The notes: generated from the sequence alone by a model not told the origin. Shown: positions 1 to 12,503, counted from the stretch's first letter. The stretch is 64,000 nucleotides of DNA from Cyclina sinensis (GCA_012932295.1 JAAONU010000013.1:3580603-3644602), one strand, 5' to 3'. Translations and numbers: made by a program.

Positions 1-1653
1 AGATATTTGGTGTGTAGCATTGTCTAGTGGACCTCTACCAAGTTTGTTCAAATCCTGTCCTCTGGGTCAAAAATGGCCCCGCCCCAGGGGCCACTAGTTT
101 TACATAGAGTTATATAAGAAAATCTAAAAAAAATCTTCTTGTCAGAAACCGTAAGTTATAGAGCTTAGATATTTGGTGTGTAGCATTGTCTAGTGGACAT
201 CTACCAAGTTTGTTCAAATCCTGGCCTCTGGGTCAAAAATGGCCCCGCCCCGGGGGTCACTTATTTTACATAGAGTTATATAGGAAAATCTTAAAAAAAT
301 CTTCTTGTCAGAAACTGTAAGTTATAGAGCTTAGATATTTGGTGTGTAGCATTGTCTAGTGGACCTCTACCAAGTTTGTTCAAATCCTGTCCTCTGGGTC
401 AAAAATGGCCCCGCCCCAGGGGCCACTAGTTTTACATAGAGTTATATAAGAAAATCTAAAAAAAATCTTCTTGTCAGAAACCGTAAGTTATAGAGCTTAG
501 ATATTTGGTGTGTAGCATTGTCTAGTGGACCTCTACCAAGTTTGTTCAAATCCTGGCCTCTGGGTCAAAAATGACCCCGCCCAAGGGGCAACTAGTTTTA
601 CATAGAGTTATATCGGAAAATCTTAAAAAATCTTCTTGTCAGAAACCGTAAGTTATAGAGCTTAGATATTTGGTGTGTAGCATTGTCTAGTGAACCTCTA
701 CCAAGTTTGTTCAAATCCTGTCCTCTGGGTCAAAAATGGCCCCGCCCCAGGGGCCACTAGTTTTACATAGAGTTATATAGGAAAATCTTAAAACATCTTC
801 TTGTCAGAAACCGTAAGTTATAGAGCTTAGATATTTGGTGTGAAGCATTGTCTTGTGGACCTCTACCAAGTTTGTTCAAATCCTGGCCTCTGGGTCAAAA
901 ATGGCCCCGCCCCAGGGGCCACTAGTTTTACATAGAGTTATATAAGAAAATCTTAAAAATTCTTCTTGTCAGAAACCGTAAGTTATAGAGCTTAGATATT
1001 TGGTGTGAAGCATTGTCTAGTGGACCTCTACCAGATTTGTTCAAATCCTGGCCTCTGGGTCAAAAATGGCCCCGCCCCGGGGGCCACTTGTTTTACATAG
1101 AGTTATATAGGAAAAACTAAAAAATCTTCTTGTCAGAAACAAGAAGGCCTACAGTTAAGATATTTGGTATGTAGCATTGTCTAGTGGACCTCTACCAAGT
1201 TTTTTCAAATCCTGGCCTCTGGGTCAAAAATGGCCCCGCCCCAGGGGTCACTTGTTTTACATAGAGTTATATAGGAAAATCTTAAAAAAATCTTCTTATC
1301 AGAAACCGTAAGTTATAGAGCTTAGATATTTGGTGTGTAGCATTGTCTAGTGGACCTCTACCAAGTTTGTTCAAATCCTGGCCTCTGAGTCAAAAATGGC
1401 CCCGCCCCAGGGGTCACTAGTTTTACATAGAGTTATATAAGAAAATCTAAAAAAATCTTCTTGTCAGAAACCGTAAATTATAGAGCTTAGATATTTGGTG
1501 TGTAGCATTGTCTAGTGGACCTCTACCAAGTTTGTTAGAAAAATGTCCCAAGGGTCACTATTGGCCCCGCCCGAGGGGTCACAAGTTTTAAATAACAATA
1601 TAGAAGAAAATCTTTAAAAACTCTTGTCTGAAACCACAAGACCTAGAATTTTA
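1..1653 (+). repeat. 165-bp tandem core of family A copy 1, about 10 units
   Basis: The motif AGATATTTGGTGTGTAGCAT recurs at 1, 167, 333, 499, 664, 829, 994, 1158, 1324 and 1489, a spacing of 164-166 bp. Units differ by a few per cent. The last unit (after about 1530) is clearly diverged and grades into the unique 3' segment. Confidence 0.95.
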
Positions 1654-2035
1654 AAATTTGGCATGAAGCAAGCTTTATCAAGCTTTTTCAAATTATTGGA
1701 TTAGGTTAAAGGTCACGGAGGCTAAAAGTAGATTTATCTACTGTACCTCATAGAGCCTTCATTTATAGACCAATATCTTTGATATTCAGTATAGAGGTTC
1801 CTTGCATGGACCTCTACCCATGGGTAGGGTTTGAGGTCACTGGGTCAAGGTCAAGGTCACCATAGCTTATAATAGATATTTCTACTTTCTGTCATAGAGC
1901 CTTTATTTATTGACTGATATTTTACATATTATGTTTGTAGGCACTTACATATTTTCAATTAAAAAATGAAATACTGCTTAACAGCAAACCTAAGTACTCA
2001 GGTGAGCGATCCAGGGCCATCATGGCCCTCTTGTT
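1..2035 (+). mobile_element. Family A hairpin-type element, copy 1 (5' end outside window)
   Basis: This is the 3' portion of the same element seen complete at 20647, 50063 and 54739. It begins inside the tandem core, continues into a unique 3' segment (about 1654-1994), and ends with the inverted-repeat motif TACTCAGGTGAGC (1995-2007), a small hairpin GGGCCATCATGGCCC (2014-2028) and the tail TCTTGTT (2029-2035). No protein is encoded. The layout matches non-autonomous Helentron/pearl-like elements of bivalves; that class assignment is inference. Confidence 0.85.
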
Positions 2036-2440
2036 TCAGTTTAATGCAGAAGATTTTGTTTTAAATCTGTTTTGGTTTCTGTACAGTTTCACCAGACTCT
2101 CATTTGACTTTGATGCTATATATTGAAATGCTGACAAATAAACTGTGTATGTGACTAGGATTAAAAAGATTAGAAATTTGCATCTTTTTTGTATTAGTTT
2201 ATGTGTCTCTTTCTTGCTTTCGACACTACCTCTTGCTCTCAGACAAACAATATACTGTATAAGTGGTAAAGTTCGCAATGTGAAAATGTTTCGCGAATCC
2301 TTTCATAGTTTTGATAATAATTATGTAAACTCCAGTGATTAACTCCAAAATGAAGTACTATTAAATATTTATAGATTTACTTAAGTATATTTTTATACAT
2401 AATTACTTCAAGAATTTAATTTCTGGGTCCAAGAGTTTTA
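2036..2440. other. No gene seen
   Basis: A+T-rich sequence between a family A element and a minisatellite. Short open frames on both strands look like chance frames; no splice-site pairing or repeat structure was noticed. Confidence 0.5.
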
Positions 2441-3632
2441 CTGACGGCCAAAGGTACATCACCCTTACATGCATACAGCTAAAGGTACTTTACCATTACA
2501 TGCTTACGTATAGATAAGAGTTACATAACATCCCTCCTCAGTTATAAACATATATACATAAGGATTACATTACATACCCCTCAGTTATAAACACATGTAC
2601 ATAAGAATTACAAATTACATTACATCCCCCTCAGTTATAAACATGTATACATAAAGATTACATTACATACCCCTCAGTTATAAACACATGTACATAAGAA
2701 TTACAAATTACATTACATCCCCCTCAGTTATAAACATGTATACATAAAGATTACATTACATCCCCCTCAGTTATAAACACATATACAGAAGGAATACATT
2801 ACATCCCCCTCAGTTATAAACACATGTACATAAGAATTACATTACATCCTTCTCAGTTATATATACATAGGGATTACATTACATCCCCCTCAGTTATAAA
2901 CACATATACATAAGGATTACATTACATCTCCCCTCAGTTTTTAACACATTTAGATAAGAAATACATTACATCCCCCCTCAGTTATAAACACATTTAGATA
3001 AGGACTACATTACATCCCCCCTCGGTTATAAACACATTTAGCTAAGGAATACATTACATCCCCCTCAGTTATAAACACATATACATAAGGATTACATTAC
3101 ATCCCCATCAGTTATAAAAACATGTACATAAGAATTATATTACATCCTTCTCAGTTATATATACATAGGGATTACATTACATCCCCCTCAGTTATAAACA
3201 CATATACATAAGGATTACATTACATCTCACCTCATTTATAAACACATTTAGATAAGGAATACATTACATCTTCCCTCAGTTATAAACACATTTAGATAAG
3301 GAATACATTACATCCCCCCTCAGTTATAAACACATTTAGCTAAGGAATACATTACATCCCCCTCAGTTATAAACACATATACATAAGGATTACATTACAT
3401 CCTTCTCAGTTATATATACATAGGGATTACATTACATCCCCCTCAGTTATAAACACATATACATAAGGATTACATTACAACCCCCCTCAGTTATAAACAC
3501 ATTTAGATAAGGAATACATTACATCTCCCCTCAGTTATAAACACATTTAGCTAAGGAATACATTACATCCCCCCTCAGTTATAAACACATTTAGATAAGG
3601 AATACATTACATCCCCCCTCAGTTATAAACAT
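2441..3632. repeat. Minisatellite, unit about 44 bp (longer variants)
   Basis: About 25 imperfect units built around CCCTCAGTTATAAACACA followed by a TACATAAGG or TTAGATAAGG variant and ATTACATTACATC. Adjacent units near 3241-3330 are 44 bp apart. Some units near 2600-2720 carry an extra duplicated AATTACA segment. Several variants alternate in blocks, which suggests segmental amplification. The first units (2441-2520) are the most diverged. Confidence 0.9.
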
Positions 3633-4960
3633 GAAAAATGACTGAATGAATTAACAGATAAAAAACTGTTTGTCATCTTGTAAGAATTTTGCAACTGGAG
3701 AACAGGAAATTGACAACTTTTCCATATTTCAAAATCAAACCAATATTCATTTGAGTTTTAACAACTGTATTTTAGTTCTAACCCATTTAGTTCTAATAAA
3801 TTATTGCTGTTTTGCATAACTTACTGATGACATGTTTTTATGAATACAGTGATAGACCCAAAATCAAAATGTAAGATATCTAAGAATTTCATCAAATGTT
3901 ATCTTGAACACTGACAAGCATCAAACATATCAGAACAAGTAACTGTTATGTTCGTCTAGCATTCAAGTGCCGCTTTGATGAAATTATGTCAGCACATTTG
4001 ATGCTTGTTTGCCCTCATGTCAGAATTTTTTCATAACGTTGTCTAGCAATTCTTTGGAAACCCACTTTCAGGATTATTTTGTCTCCTAAGTGATTTACTT
4101 TGGTAATCAATGGCACTCTCCAGTTCGTGACCAATATTGACGCATAGATTACATTCTGTTTTACTAACGTGATCCAGCCTACTTCTTAGATGGTCAGTTT
4201 AAGAATTAGTTAGTGAAATAGGAACAATTATTTACATAAACAAGGAGTATTGATGCATGTTTAATTTAGAGATAAAAGGTATTACATTGTTTTGAAAAAC
4301 TGGCAGCTTTGACAATTCTTTGCCAGAGAGTTATATCTTAATAAATGGCAAAGAACATGAATCATAGGCTATGCAAGTATGACTGTTCATTATTCCTAAT
4401 ATTACTAGTGCCTCGCTGATTTCATATTACTTAAGTTTCTTCTTTTTCGATAGAAGCATAGTAATATTTCTCAACTTGTTTTCTGGTAAAAAAAAAAAAA
4501 ACTAGAGAAAGAATGAACTCATGAAAAATATGGTGAGAAAATTCACTTCATAAAACCATGAATCATAGATGGTCACTTGATTTTTTCTGTTGAGAGTTTT
4601 CTTGATATATACAAGTTTTGTTTGCTTTCCTCAAGCTTGATAAGTCATTTACTTTACTAGTTGGTGCATCAGAAATACAGGCATTTAAATACGATTTTAA
4701 AAACTAATCTTATCACAAAAGTTATATAAGAACAGAAAAATGAAAAAGCCTACATATTTGTTTTGTTGTATATTGATTGCAGTATGAAGCACAGTTTTGC
4801 TGTTTTCTTGGTTGCCTCTGATGAAAACAACTAATAATTTTAGCTCTCCAGAGTATAATATTCTCAAGGTTTTGATTGCCTTGTGTCAATCCTGCATCAT
4901 CAAATTCATTGTCAGAATTTAATTTTTAAACAGCGTCTCTTCCTAAAAGACTTTAGGATT
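3633..4960. other. No gene seen
   Basis: A+T-rich unique sequence with short poly-A and poly-T runs (for example near 4488-4502). Nothing resembling an exon with paired splice sites, an RNA gene or a terminal-repeat element was recognised. Confidence 0.45.
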
Positions 4961-5533
4961 AGTAAACTCTAGCAAGAATTGACTCTGTTAGAAGTCATTA
5001 AACTCTAGCAGGAATCGACTCTGTTAGAAGTCATTAAACTGTAGCAGAAATCAACTCTTATTGTTAGAAGTCAATAAACTCTAGCATAAATCAACTCTTA
5101 TTGTTAGAAGTCAGTAAACTCTAGCCGGAAATGACTCTGTTAGAAGTCATTAAACTCTAGCAGGAATTGACTCTATTAGAAGTCATTAAACTCTAGCTGG
5201 AATCAACTCTGTTAGAAGTCATTAAACTCTAGCAGAAATCGACTCTTATTGTTAGAAGTCAATAAACTCTAGCAGAAATTGACTCTTATTGTTAGAAGTC
5301 ATTAAACTCTAGCCAGAATTGACTCTGTTAGAAGTCATTAAACTCTAGCAGAAATCGACTTTTATTGTTAGAAGTCAATAAACTCTAGCAGAAATCGACT
5401 CTTATTGTTAGAAGTCAGTAAACTCTAGCAGAAATCAACTCTTATTGTTAGTAGTCATTAAACTCTAGCAGGAATCGACTCTGTTAGAAGTCATTAAACT
5501 CTAGCAGGAATCGACTCTGTTAGAAGTCATTAA
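4961..5533. repeat. 36/39-bp satellite, left block
   Basis: Units of the form TTAAACTCTAGCAGGAATCG then ACTCTGTTAGAAGTCA (36 bp) are mixed with 39-bp units carrying ACTCTTATTGTTAGAAGTCA. About 15 units are present. The array is cut at a TTAA by the MITE at 5534-5965 and resumes for part of one unit at 5966-5985. Confidence 0.93.
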
Positions 5534-5965
5534 AGGGGCTGTGCTCCAGATGACAAAAAAAGAAAGTTTTCTTGTATTATAAATTTCTTGTAATATTTAT
5601 GACTAATGCTTAAAAAATAACTTACTGACAAAATAGAAGTCAAATAATTACATTATAAATTGATTTTTTTCCCTTTCAAAGTGCTATACCGTAACGCGAC
5701 GGTATAACTATATCGTATAAGATTTACAGTAAATATCTGTAATATCACATGCGGCGGTGGTGGTGACGGTTAAAGCATTGGAAATATTTTGTTAACATGA
5801 GGGTCCAGAGTTCAAATCAGGCTGGAGCGAAAATATTTTTTTTATTCTATTTTGACTTTTATAATCAGTTTTGAAGTAAAATATTATGTTGCTATAATCT
5901 CACAGCATCTAAATATGTAATTTATGAAAATTTTTTCTATATGTCAAATCTGGAGTACAGCCTCT
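5534..5965. mobile_element. TTAA-target MITE inserted in a satellite unit
   Basis: Terminal inverted repeats are visible: the left end reads AGGGGCTGTGCTCCAGATG and the right end, reverse-complemented, AGAGGCTGTACTCCAGATT. Both sides are flanked by TTAA (5530-5533 and 5966-5969), and the satellite unit GTCATTAAACTCTAGCAGG is rebuilt exactly when the 432 bp and one TTAA are removed. TTAA duplications are typical of piggyBac and Kolobok elements; which one cannot be told here. Inside is a hairpin TATACCGT-AACGCG-ACGGTATA (5685-5706) and a weak Pol III B-box-like GAGTTCAAATC near 5801. No transposase is encoded. Confidence 0.88.
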
Positions 5966-5985
5966 TTAAACTCTAGCAGGAATTG
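5966..5985. repeat. 36-bp satellite, remnant after the MITE
   Basis: TTAAACTCTAGCAGGAATTG continues the satellite unit interrupted at 5533. After this the sequence is unrelated to the satellite. Confidence 0.85.
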
Positions 5986-6253
5986 TGTTTTCTTTCTCAA
6001 AATGATTAATTTGTGCATTTCAGTAGTTGTTTGTATGCATACTTGGCATATATTCGACATGCCTTGTTATGCTTTGAATGTTGTTATGGAGATATTTGTA
6101 ACTGTAAAAACAAGAAAGACATTAGGTTAACATAAAAAAAACTCTTAAGTTTTGCAGAAGACATTTATTACAAATATAGCTGATACGTCTACTGTTTATT
6201 TTAACAATCATGACAGGACGTAGCTCTAGTCATTTTCTGATCCTTGTCGATTA

Positions 6254-6405
6254 GGCCTATGAAAATACATCCTTTGAAAATTTTGTCCTATGAAAATTTT
6301 TCCAATGAAAATATGTCCTATGAAAAGTTTTTAAATGAAAATGTTTCCTTTGAAGTTATGCCCTATGAAAATTTGTCTTATGAAATTATGCTCTATGAAA
6401 ATGCT
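6254..6405. repeat. Degenerate short-period tandem repeat (CCTATGAAAATTT-like)
   Basis: CCTATGAAAAT-like words recur about every 15-18 bp (for example near 6290, 6316, 6360 and 6391) with substitutions. The periodicity produces a 71-codon plus-strand frame rich in Y-E-N and N-E-N triplets, which is a consequence of the repeat and not evidence of a gene. Confidence 0.6.
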
Positions 6406-7404
6406 AAAAATGTGGGAATGAAGATCTTGCAAAACATTAATACCACTTCTCCTGTGTGACCTATAGCTGTATTATTCTTGTACTGTTTAATAGTTGACTA
6501 ACGTCTTTCATCAGCCAAAGCAGAGACTGTTCATAAGAAGAAATTTTGCATGCTACAGACTCATAACTTACTACCAAGATCATGTAGAACTGGCTGTTTG
6601 TCAGCATATAACATATTTATTCCTTTACAGTCACTTTGGTAACAAATGTTAGTCTAGGATTCCCTCCGTAGGACTTCACTTTATAAGGAGATGATATTTT
6701 ATAGTTAGCAGACATAATTATTAGATGTTAACTTTCCAGTGTTAGAATATAGCAACTTGTTGTTGAGATGTCATGTTCTGCTCTGACTGGAGAATTGTGA
6801 TACAAGCAACTCTGAAGAATGAATCCTAAAAAAAAAAATTGGTGTTCTTTTCCATAAAATGTAATGCTTACCATTGAGTGAATGAAAAATTATTTTGGTA
6901 AAGATGTTAAATCATTTCTGTTTCGGGAATTGGGCTTGAGCATAGGTGAAATTGCTCTAAAGATTGAATTTAGAAATTAGACCCTGTATGTTACTCACTG
7001 CATTGTTAATACGTTTTATTTTTAAAGTGATAGTAAGTTCATAAATTAAAAGACATTGTGTAGAAGAAAATAAATGGAGTCCATAATGAGAAATAGAAAT
7101 AAACACCAAAATGAAACTGAAAAAAAATCAAATGTTTCACACCTATTCACTCCTTTTGCCCATAAATCAGAAGAACAGGGGGAATTAAATACACCTTTGA
7201 TAAACATAAAGACTGGGTGATGATGGAAAAACTGAACTTCTGCAAAGTACACTTTCTAAATAATGAAAACAGAAACATTTTGGCAAGGGTTAAACAACAA
7301 AGGTATATCTTACTTTATGATTAAGTTTGATGTTCTTTTATAACTTTTAGAATTATGTTCATTAACAAATTTTATGACAGTGTTGAGCAATATGTACTGC
7401 ATAC
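6406..7404. other. No gene seen
   Basis: A+T-rich sequence with no recognisable repeats. Short frames on the minus strand (7046-7252) have no supporting splice or start context. Confidence 0.4.
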
Positions 7405-7496
7405 ATGCCGTTCTCCCGTTACTCGCCGGGTTCTCCTGCTGTTTAGACCCTTGCCCCGGCGAAGCACCCAAATCTCCGGATAAATCAACATTTTGT
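7405..7496 (-). other. GC-rich patch with good splice acceptor; possible exon, product unknown
   Basis: On the minus strand a long pyrimidine tract ending in TTCTTTCAAG abuts a 92-bp stretch that is much richer in G+C and CpG than its surroundings, ending at a weak GT donor (CAT followed by GTATGC). Two frames are open through it: one reads NVDLSGDLGASPGQGSKQQE and onward, the other EIWVLRRGKGLNSRRTRRV. I do not recognise either as a known family. The composition contrast and acceptor suggest an exon or a fragment of an element. The part at 7424-7460 also contains a self-complementary TCGCCGGG/CCCGGCGA pair. Confidence 0.25.
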
Positions 7497-8654
7497 CTTG
7501 AAAGAAAAAAAAAACAACATAAAATTCGTTGAATACACACGTAAGTCCAAGTTTGAATATACCAAGTCAAAACCTTGACACGCGAGATCAATAATTGGTT
7601 GATTACGTGACGAAAGTCGGCTCTTTCTTACGCGTGTTAGTGTTAATTGTCAGTAACATCTGGTCATTGCGCGGGGTAATACTTAGCGCCTAATCGACAT
7701 AATTGATGTTTGCAACTAGATGACACGTGAGGATTATACACGTGAGGATTATTAAATATGATTATATGATACTTTTAATGTACTAGTTCATTAAAGATTA
7801 TGTACCGTCAGTTGAAAGAAATAAAATTGTTGCCTTTGTTTGTTTTGTTTTGCTTTGTAGAAATAAAAGGGAGGTAATTCATGTATGTTAATTTTTTAAT
7901 TTTTGACTATTGAAACTTCTGTAGATATCGAAATTTATTTGTAGAGTAAAATAATTATCTTAATTCTGAAATTAGAAATAAAAAGCAAAATCATTATATA
8001 TATAACACGCTGGAAATGTAAACTTTTAATTATACATATTAAGCTTGTTTCATTCGTCTGATTCTTGATACTCTATGTTGAATAAAGTACAATGTATGAC
8101 GTCAGAAACACATGCTTTTTTTGGTTTTCGTTTTTACCCTGTTGTGAGGTCCAAAAACCTGGCGATTTTCATGTGCACATGCAGTTCTTCAGAAACACCT
8201 AGCCATATCTTGTTGTTTTTGTTTTCTTTTCTTGTTGTTGTTTAACATTTAGCATTAATTATTTACTTTATTGAATACAATGTTGAAGCTTGGGTTTATT
8301 AGCTCTTAAATCTTAAAGTTATCTGATTCTGTCAGATGTTACAGTTTCTTATTATCATCTGTTAAATGAATACAGCACCTATTTGCCTCTTAGAATGTGT
8401 GCAATTCAAGTTCCTTAGGTGCCTTTTATTTATTTTAAGTTCTGTATATTTTTATTGCGTTTAATCATAAAATCAGAGAAGAGAATTAAATTTGAAGAGT
8501 TGTTGTGCTTTAAGCACAGTTATAGCGAACTGTTTATTACAAATGAGGTTTATTTCTAAATTGACCAAGCCAATATTTCTAGAACAAGTAAAATGAAGTT
8601 TATGTATCAATTTTTGCATGCCCTATTGTTTTTTTTTTCTTAGCAAATCCCTGC
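7497..8654. other. No gene seen; CpG-containing flank then A+T-rich DNA
   Basis: The first ~250 bp keep several CpG and CACGTGAGGATTA words (the latter twice, near 7724 and 7739). The rest is A+T-rich with short poly-T runs. No gene was recognised. Confidence 0.4.
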
Positions 8655-9252
8655 TTATACCACCTAAATGAAGTTTGCAGGATATATAGGAGTCACCCGG
8701 TGGCTGGTCGGTCGGTCAGGCAGTCTGTTGCAATTTCCTTATCCGGAGTATAACTTGAAAACTAATGGTCTGAATTCTATCCAACTTCATACAATGGTCA
8801 AGCAAAATGAGAGGAAGTGCAGTGTTTAAGAATCATAACTCCACCTTCACTATTTGCAGAGTTAATGCTATTTGTTGGTTTTCTTTATCTGAAGCATAAC
8901 TTTAATTGAAAACTAACAGTTGGAATTCAATGCAACTTCATACAGTGGTCAAATACAATGCAATGTACAAAGCCATAACTCCATCTTCACTATTTGCAGA
9001 GTTATTGCCCTTTGTTGGTTTTCCTTTTCCGGAGCATAACTTGAAAACTAATAGTTGGAATTCAATGCAACTTCATACAATGGTCAACCATAGTGAAAGG
9101 AGATGCACTGTACAAGAACTACAACTATCTTTTATTGCCCACAACCATAACTCTATTTCAATTTTTTCACAAAGTATTCTGTTACTAATAACTTCCTTAG
9201 TTCTGAAGCAGTCTTGCTGGGGTATTAATCACTCTTAGTGATAGCTCTAGTT
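8655..9252 (+). mobile_element. Hairpin-headed element D1
   Basis: The head (about 8656-8686) is an imperfect hairpin followed by GATATATAGGAGTCACC and a GGTC-rich stretch (8707-8720). The core has about three units of ~145 bp starting at TATCCGGAGTATAACTTGAA (8740), again near 8886 and 9027. The 3' end has GGGGTATTAA, the hairpin ATCACT-CTT-AGTGAT (9228-9242) and AGCTCTAGTT. The same 3' end occurs in reverse orientation at 42066-42100. The 110-codon frame across the core is a repeat artefact. Confidence 0.75.
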
Positions 9253-11030
9253 TAATATTATACAAAGCTAAATTTAGATGTTTTAGGATAAGTTTGTAAA
9301 TCTGACATAATATAAAAGAGAATGTTCTTGTTGTGTCTTACAAACACCTTAAATGAAGATTGTTTTGTTCATATAATTGCAAAATGGACTCCATTTTTGT
9401 CTAGCAACAGAAAGTTTTATGACAGTCAAAAGAAATACAATATCTCAAGTAACCTAATCTTGCATTTTAAATTCTAACAAGTTTAATAGTTTATTTTTAT
9501 TTCATAATTTAAAAGTAAAACTTCAACATTTTACCTGTACTTATAACATACAATTTTACGTATTTTAAATTGCTTTTTGAATTATTTTTGAAATGTTAGC
9601 AGTCATTAATAGAAGAATCATGCATTATTTGTGGTTTTAATCAATTGTCATATATTTCTTAGTCTTTGTATTTCTAAGTTGAAAAAGAACACCTTGAAGT
9701 TATTATTGGAATTTCAATTTTATATTTGCTTTTGATATCAAATATCTCAAATACTGCAGTTCTGAACATAAGAACCTGCTGTAATCTTGCTTCTTCGGTG
9801 CATCTTGCGGTGAATCTTTAAATAAAATATTGGGTAATTTAAAGAAAAAAAAACGAAAACAGTTTTTGCAAACAAATTAATAATTAAACAAAGTTATGGA
9901 ACTAACTATTATATCTAACTACAATGATATATCTCGAGGCATCTTGTGAATATCTCTTTCTTCATGGTATTCAAATAGATACAAGAAACATAAAAAGAGA
10001 ATTAACATGTATTAGATATTTAATTACGGTAACACGTCTGGTAAATGTTACATTAAAATGATTATTTTATAATACCTTAAATTCAGCTTTAGTTTCCCCG
10101 GATATTGAAAATAAACCATTAAGATGTTTTAGTCTGTTTTTGAAGATATGATTAATGAGGTAGAACTCTTTTTTGCAAGAATTTCAAAGGATTGTGCTTT
10201 AAATCAAAATATATTTGTGTGTTTAGTTTTGGATTTAACTTACTGGACAAGAATTGAAGTTTCATATGTTATATTGTAACTTAGTGTTGTTTTTGTCATT
10301 TAAGAGTTTTGTCTTTTTAATACCTTGCTCTCTTTAAAGATGGATGTGGAATAAATACTTTTGAACAATTCAACACAAAATTGGTTTCTATAACTAACAC
10401 TCAACTGTTTATCATAAAGCAATCCCCACCTGTGCCCCTGTTAGTTACATAGATATGCCTAATTGTTATGTTATTATTCTTACACTATACATTTAAATGT
10501 CATGTTATTGAATATGACATAATCATCTGACATCATTAGGTGTTACAATGACAGATATGGCCCCAGTGTACATTACCTAATAGTTCTAAGAAAGTTTCAA
10601 AAAAATAGGAACCACAAGAAATGTTCGTTTATATTCAGAGTGGGTGAATGAAATTGGTGTCTTTTTTCAAAACATGTTTTGTTTTTTAGGTTGAATTAAT
10701 TGCTTAACTTAAATCTAATTAGACTTTTTTTATTGCTTGAAATGAAAGAATTTTTAAGATTTTAAAAACTAACTAGAGGTGATATTAAAATCTGTAACTG
10801 CATAAAACAGTTTTAAAACTGCAATTAATAAAGCAAAATGTTTTTGAACGTTACAAGTTTTAATGATTTCGCTGTGTACCGCATATACTTCTTGTCTTTT
10901 TTTGTTGGTGTAGAAATTGGCAAAATGATACAACCAGTAAGGATCATTGAACGACATTTGTGACTAAAATTGATATTTTCTGCAAAATGCAACTATCACA
11001 TCTTTATCAGAAAGTTAGATCACCAGTGCA
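9253..11030. other. No gene seen
   Basis: A+T-rich sequence without recognised repeats or exon-like segments. Confidence 0.4.
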
Positions 11031-11032
11031 AT

Positions 11033-11157
11033 TCATATATGCATCATTAATTCCATTCTAGATTCTGAAGATTCTATAGATTCTGCAGAAGATTTTGATA
11101 GCTTTTCAACCTTGTTTGTATCAGTGTTTATTGTTGGATTTGCTGTGTCAGGCTGTG
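11033..11157 (-). other. Possible terminal exon, product unknown
   Basis: The minus strand has an acceptor-like CATTTTCACAG at about 11158, followed by a frame reading PDTANPTINTDTNKVEKLSK, then a Ser/Glu-rich stretch, and stopping after MELMMHI. The composition looks like a disordered C-terminal tail. However, the plus strand is also open through the same bases with an acidic, Ser-rich reading, so strand is not certain. No family is recognised. Confidence 0.22.
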
Positions 11158-11187
11158 AAAATGCTGATAACATCATTATGTACTTAC

Positions 11188-11238
11188 AAAAAGGTTCAAT
11201 GTCTCTGTGGGGTTGGTTCTGAAGAAAGCATGCAAGCA
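11188..11238 (-). other. Possible 51-nt microexon, product unknown
   Basis: On the minus strand a strong acceptor (TTTCCTTTCCAG) and a strong donor (GTAAGTAC) bracket 51 bases, a multiple of three. One phase reads CLHAFFRTNPTETLNLF; another is also open. It lies only ~35 bases upstream of the possible terminal exon below it, too close for a normal intron, so at most one of the two models, or a fused frame, can be right. Confidence 0.25.
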
Positions 11239-11407
11239 CTGGAAAGGAAATTATTAGCATTTTATGGTGCATTAAAACACCATTTGATTGTCTTTAAATT
11301 TTCATCATACTTGAATGCAAAATATTGATAGTATGCTTTTTATATCTTATTGTCATTATCTTGCCTTAGCTTTTGAACACAATTCTTTGATATGTACATG
11401 TATTCTT

Positions 11408-12503
11408 CAGGGCCGGATCCAGAAATTTCTGACTGGGGGGGCTTGGGGGAAGGTACCGTAGGGGGGATTTGGGGGGCCTCCCCTAAGAAAATTTTCTAAA
11501 AAGGTGGTGTAAATGGCTCATTCTGGTGCGTTTTAGGCATAAATATATAATGAAATTTGTGCGAGAATTTAAAAGAAATAAAATGGTATTCTTTGAAATG
11601 TTCAACTAAAGCAAAAACCATATGACAAGTTTTAACTTTTTTTATTTTATATTTATAAAGTCCTCTAAAACAAATAATTTATAAATAAGTTAATTGGCAT
11701 TACAAATAACAACGTCATCACAAAATCCATTCTCCTTGCAGTGATCTCCCCTTCATTCTTTGGAAAGATCTCTGCAGACACGGGTTAACCTTAGCTGGAT
11801 TTCAGTTATATGTAGGCCTATACATGTATGAACTTTTATTTTTTTCTCTGTTTAGTTTAGTTACAATTGGAACTGCATGGATTAAACATGCCTGGGTGTA
11901 ATGAAATTTTAAAAAATGTAACTTGAAAAAAAGTTAAAAATTTTGTTTATTTACTTTCGACCATCATCACGTGACATGACTGTCGGCTGTGATTTATTTA
12001 CTAAAAATATGGAAGGGAAGTAACCGCTGTGTGGAGTTTGCACCATTCGGAACACCTCGGGCGACTTCAATACGTCTTTCTACGAAGTTGTCGGAAAAGG
12101 CCGACTTGTTACGATTGGAGTTTGCACAATATCATCAGGCAACTGATCCTGGTCAGCAGACGCTCATTTAACAACTTAATCAAATACGTCAAGGTTACTA
12201 GACGCTTGAAAACTATACATCATGATCAGTCTGGAGAACTCTCGGATAATCCGTGCCACCGAATATACGGTACATTGTGTAATATACACGGCTATAAAGT
12301 TGCGAGCTCGTTATCAGTTGTTACGCAATATTGCATGACCATTGCAAATTGAAAGGTTGACTGTGTTTCCGTTACGAGGTGAAAAGAGCTAAAAAAAATG
12401 TTTTAGAGTCTTTTAGAGCCCTTTTATTTTTTTACAAATGGGCCAGCTGGGGGGGCTTGGGCCCCATAAGCCCCCCCTGCCCCACCCGGTAAATCCGGGC
12501 CTG
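11408..12503. mobile_element. TIR element with CAGGG...CCTG ends (hAT-like?)
   Basis: The left end reads CAGGGCCGGATCCAG and the right end, reverse-complemented, CAGGCCCGGATTTAC. Both are followed inward by long G-rich runs (11435-11482; the complementary C-rich run is at 12466-12487). TTCTT flanks both sides (11403-11407 and 12504-12508). This kind of terminus is common in hAT-type non-autonomous elements, but an 8-bp duplication is not seen, so the superfamily is left open. The interior 11960-12360 is richer in CpG and has two overlapping frames of 60 and 107 codons with no recognised domain. Confidence 0.7.

Noticed and set aside
1..1653. CRISPR or bacterial repeat array
   Set aside because: 165-bp units are contiguous and part of a dispersed element that recurs complete three more times.
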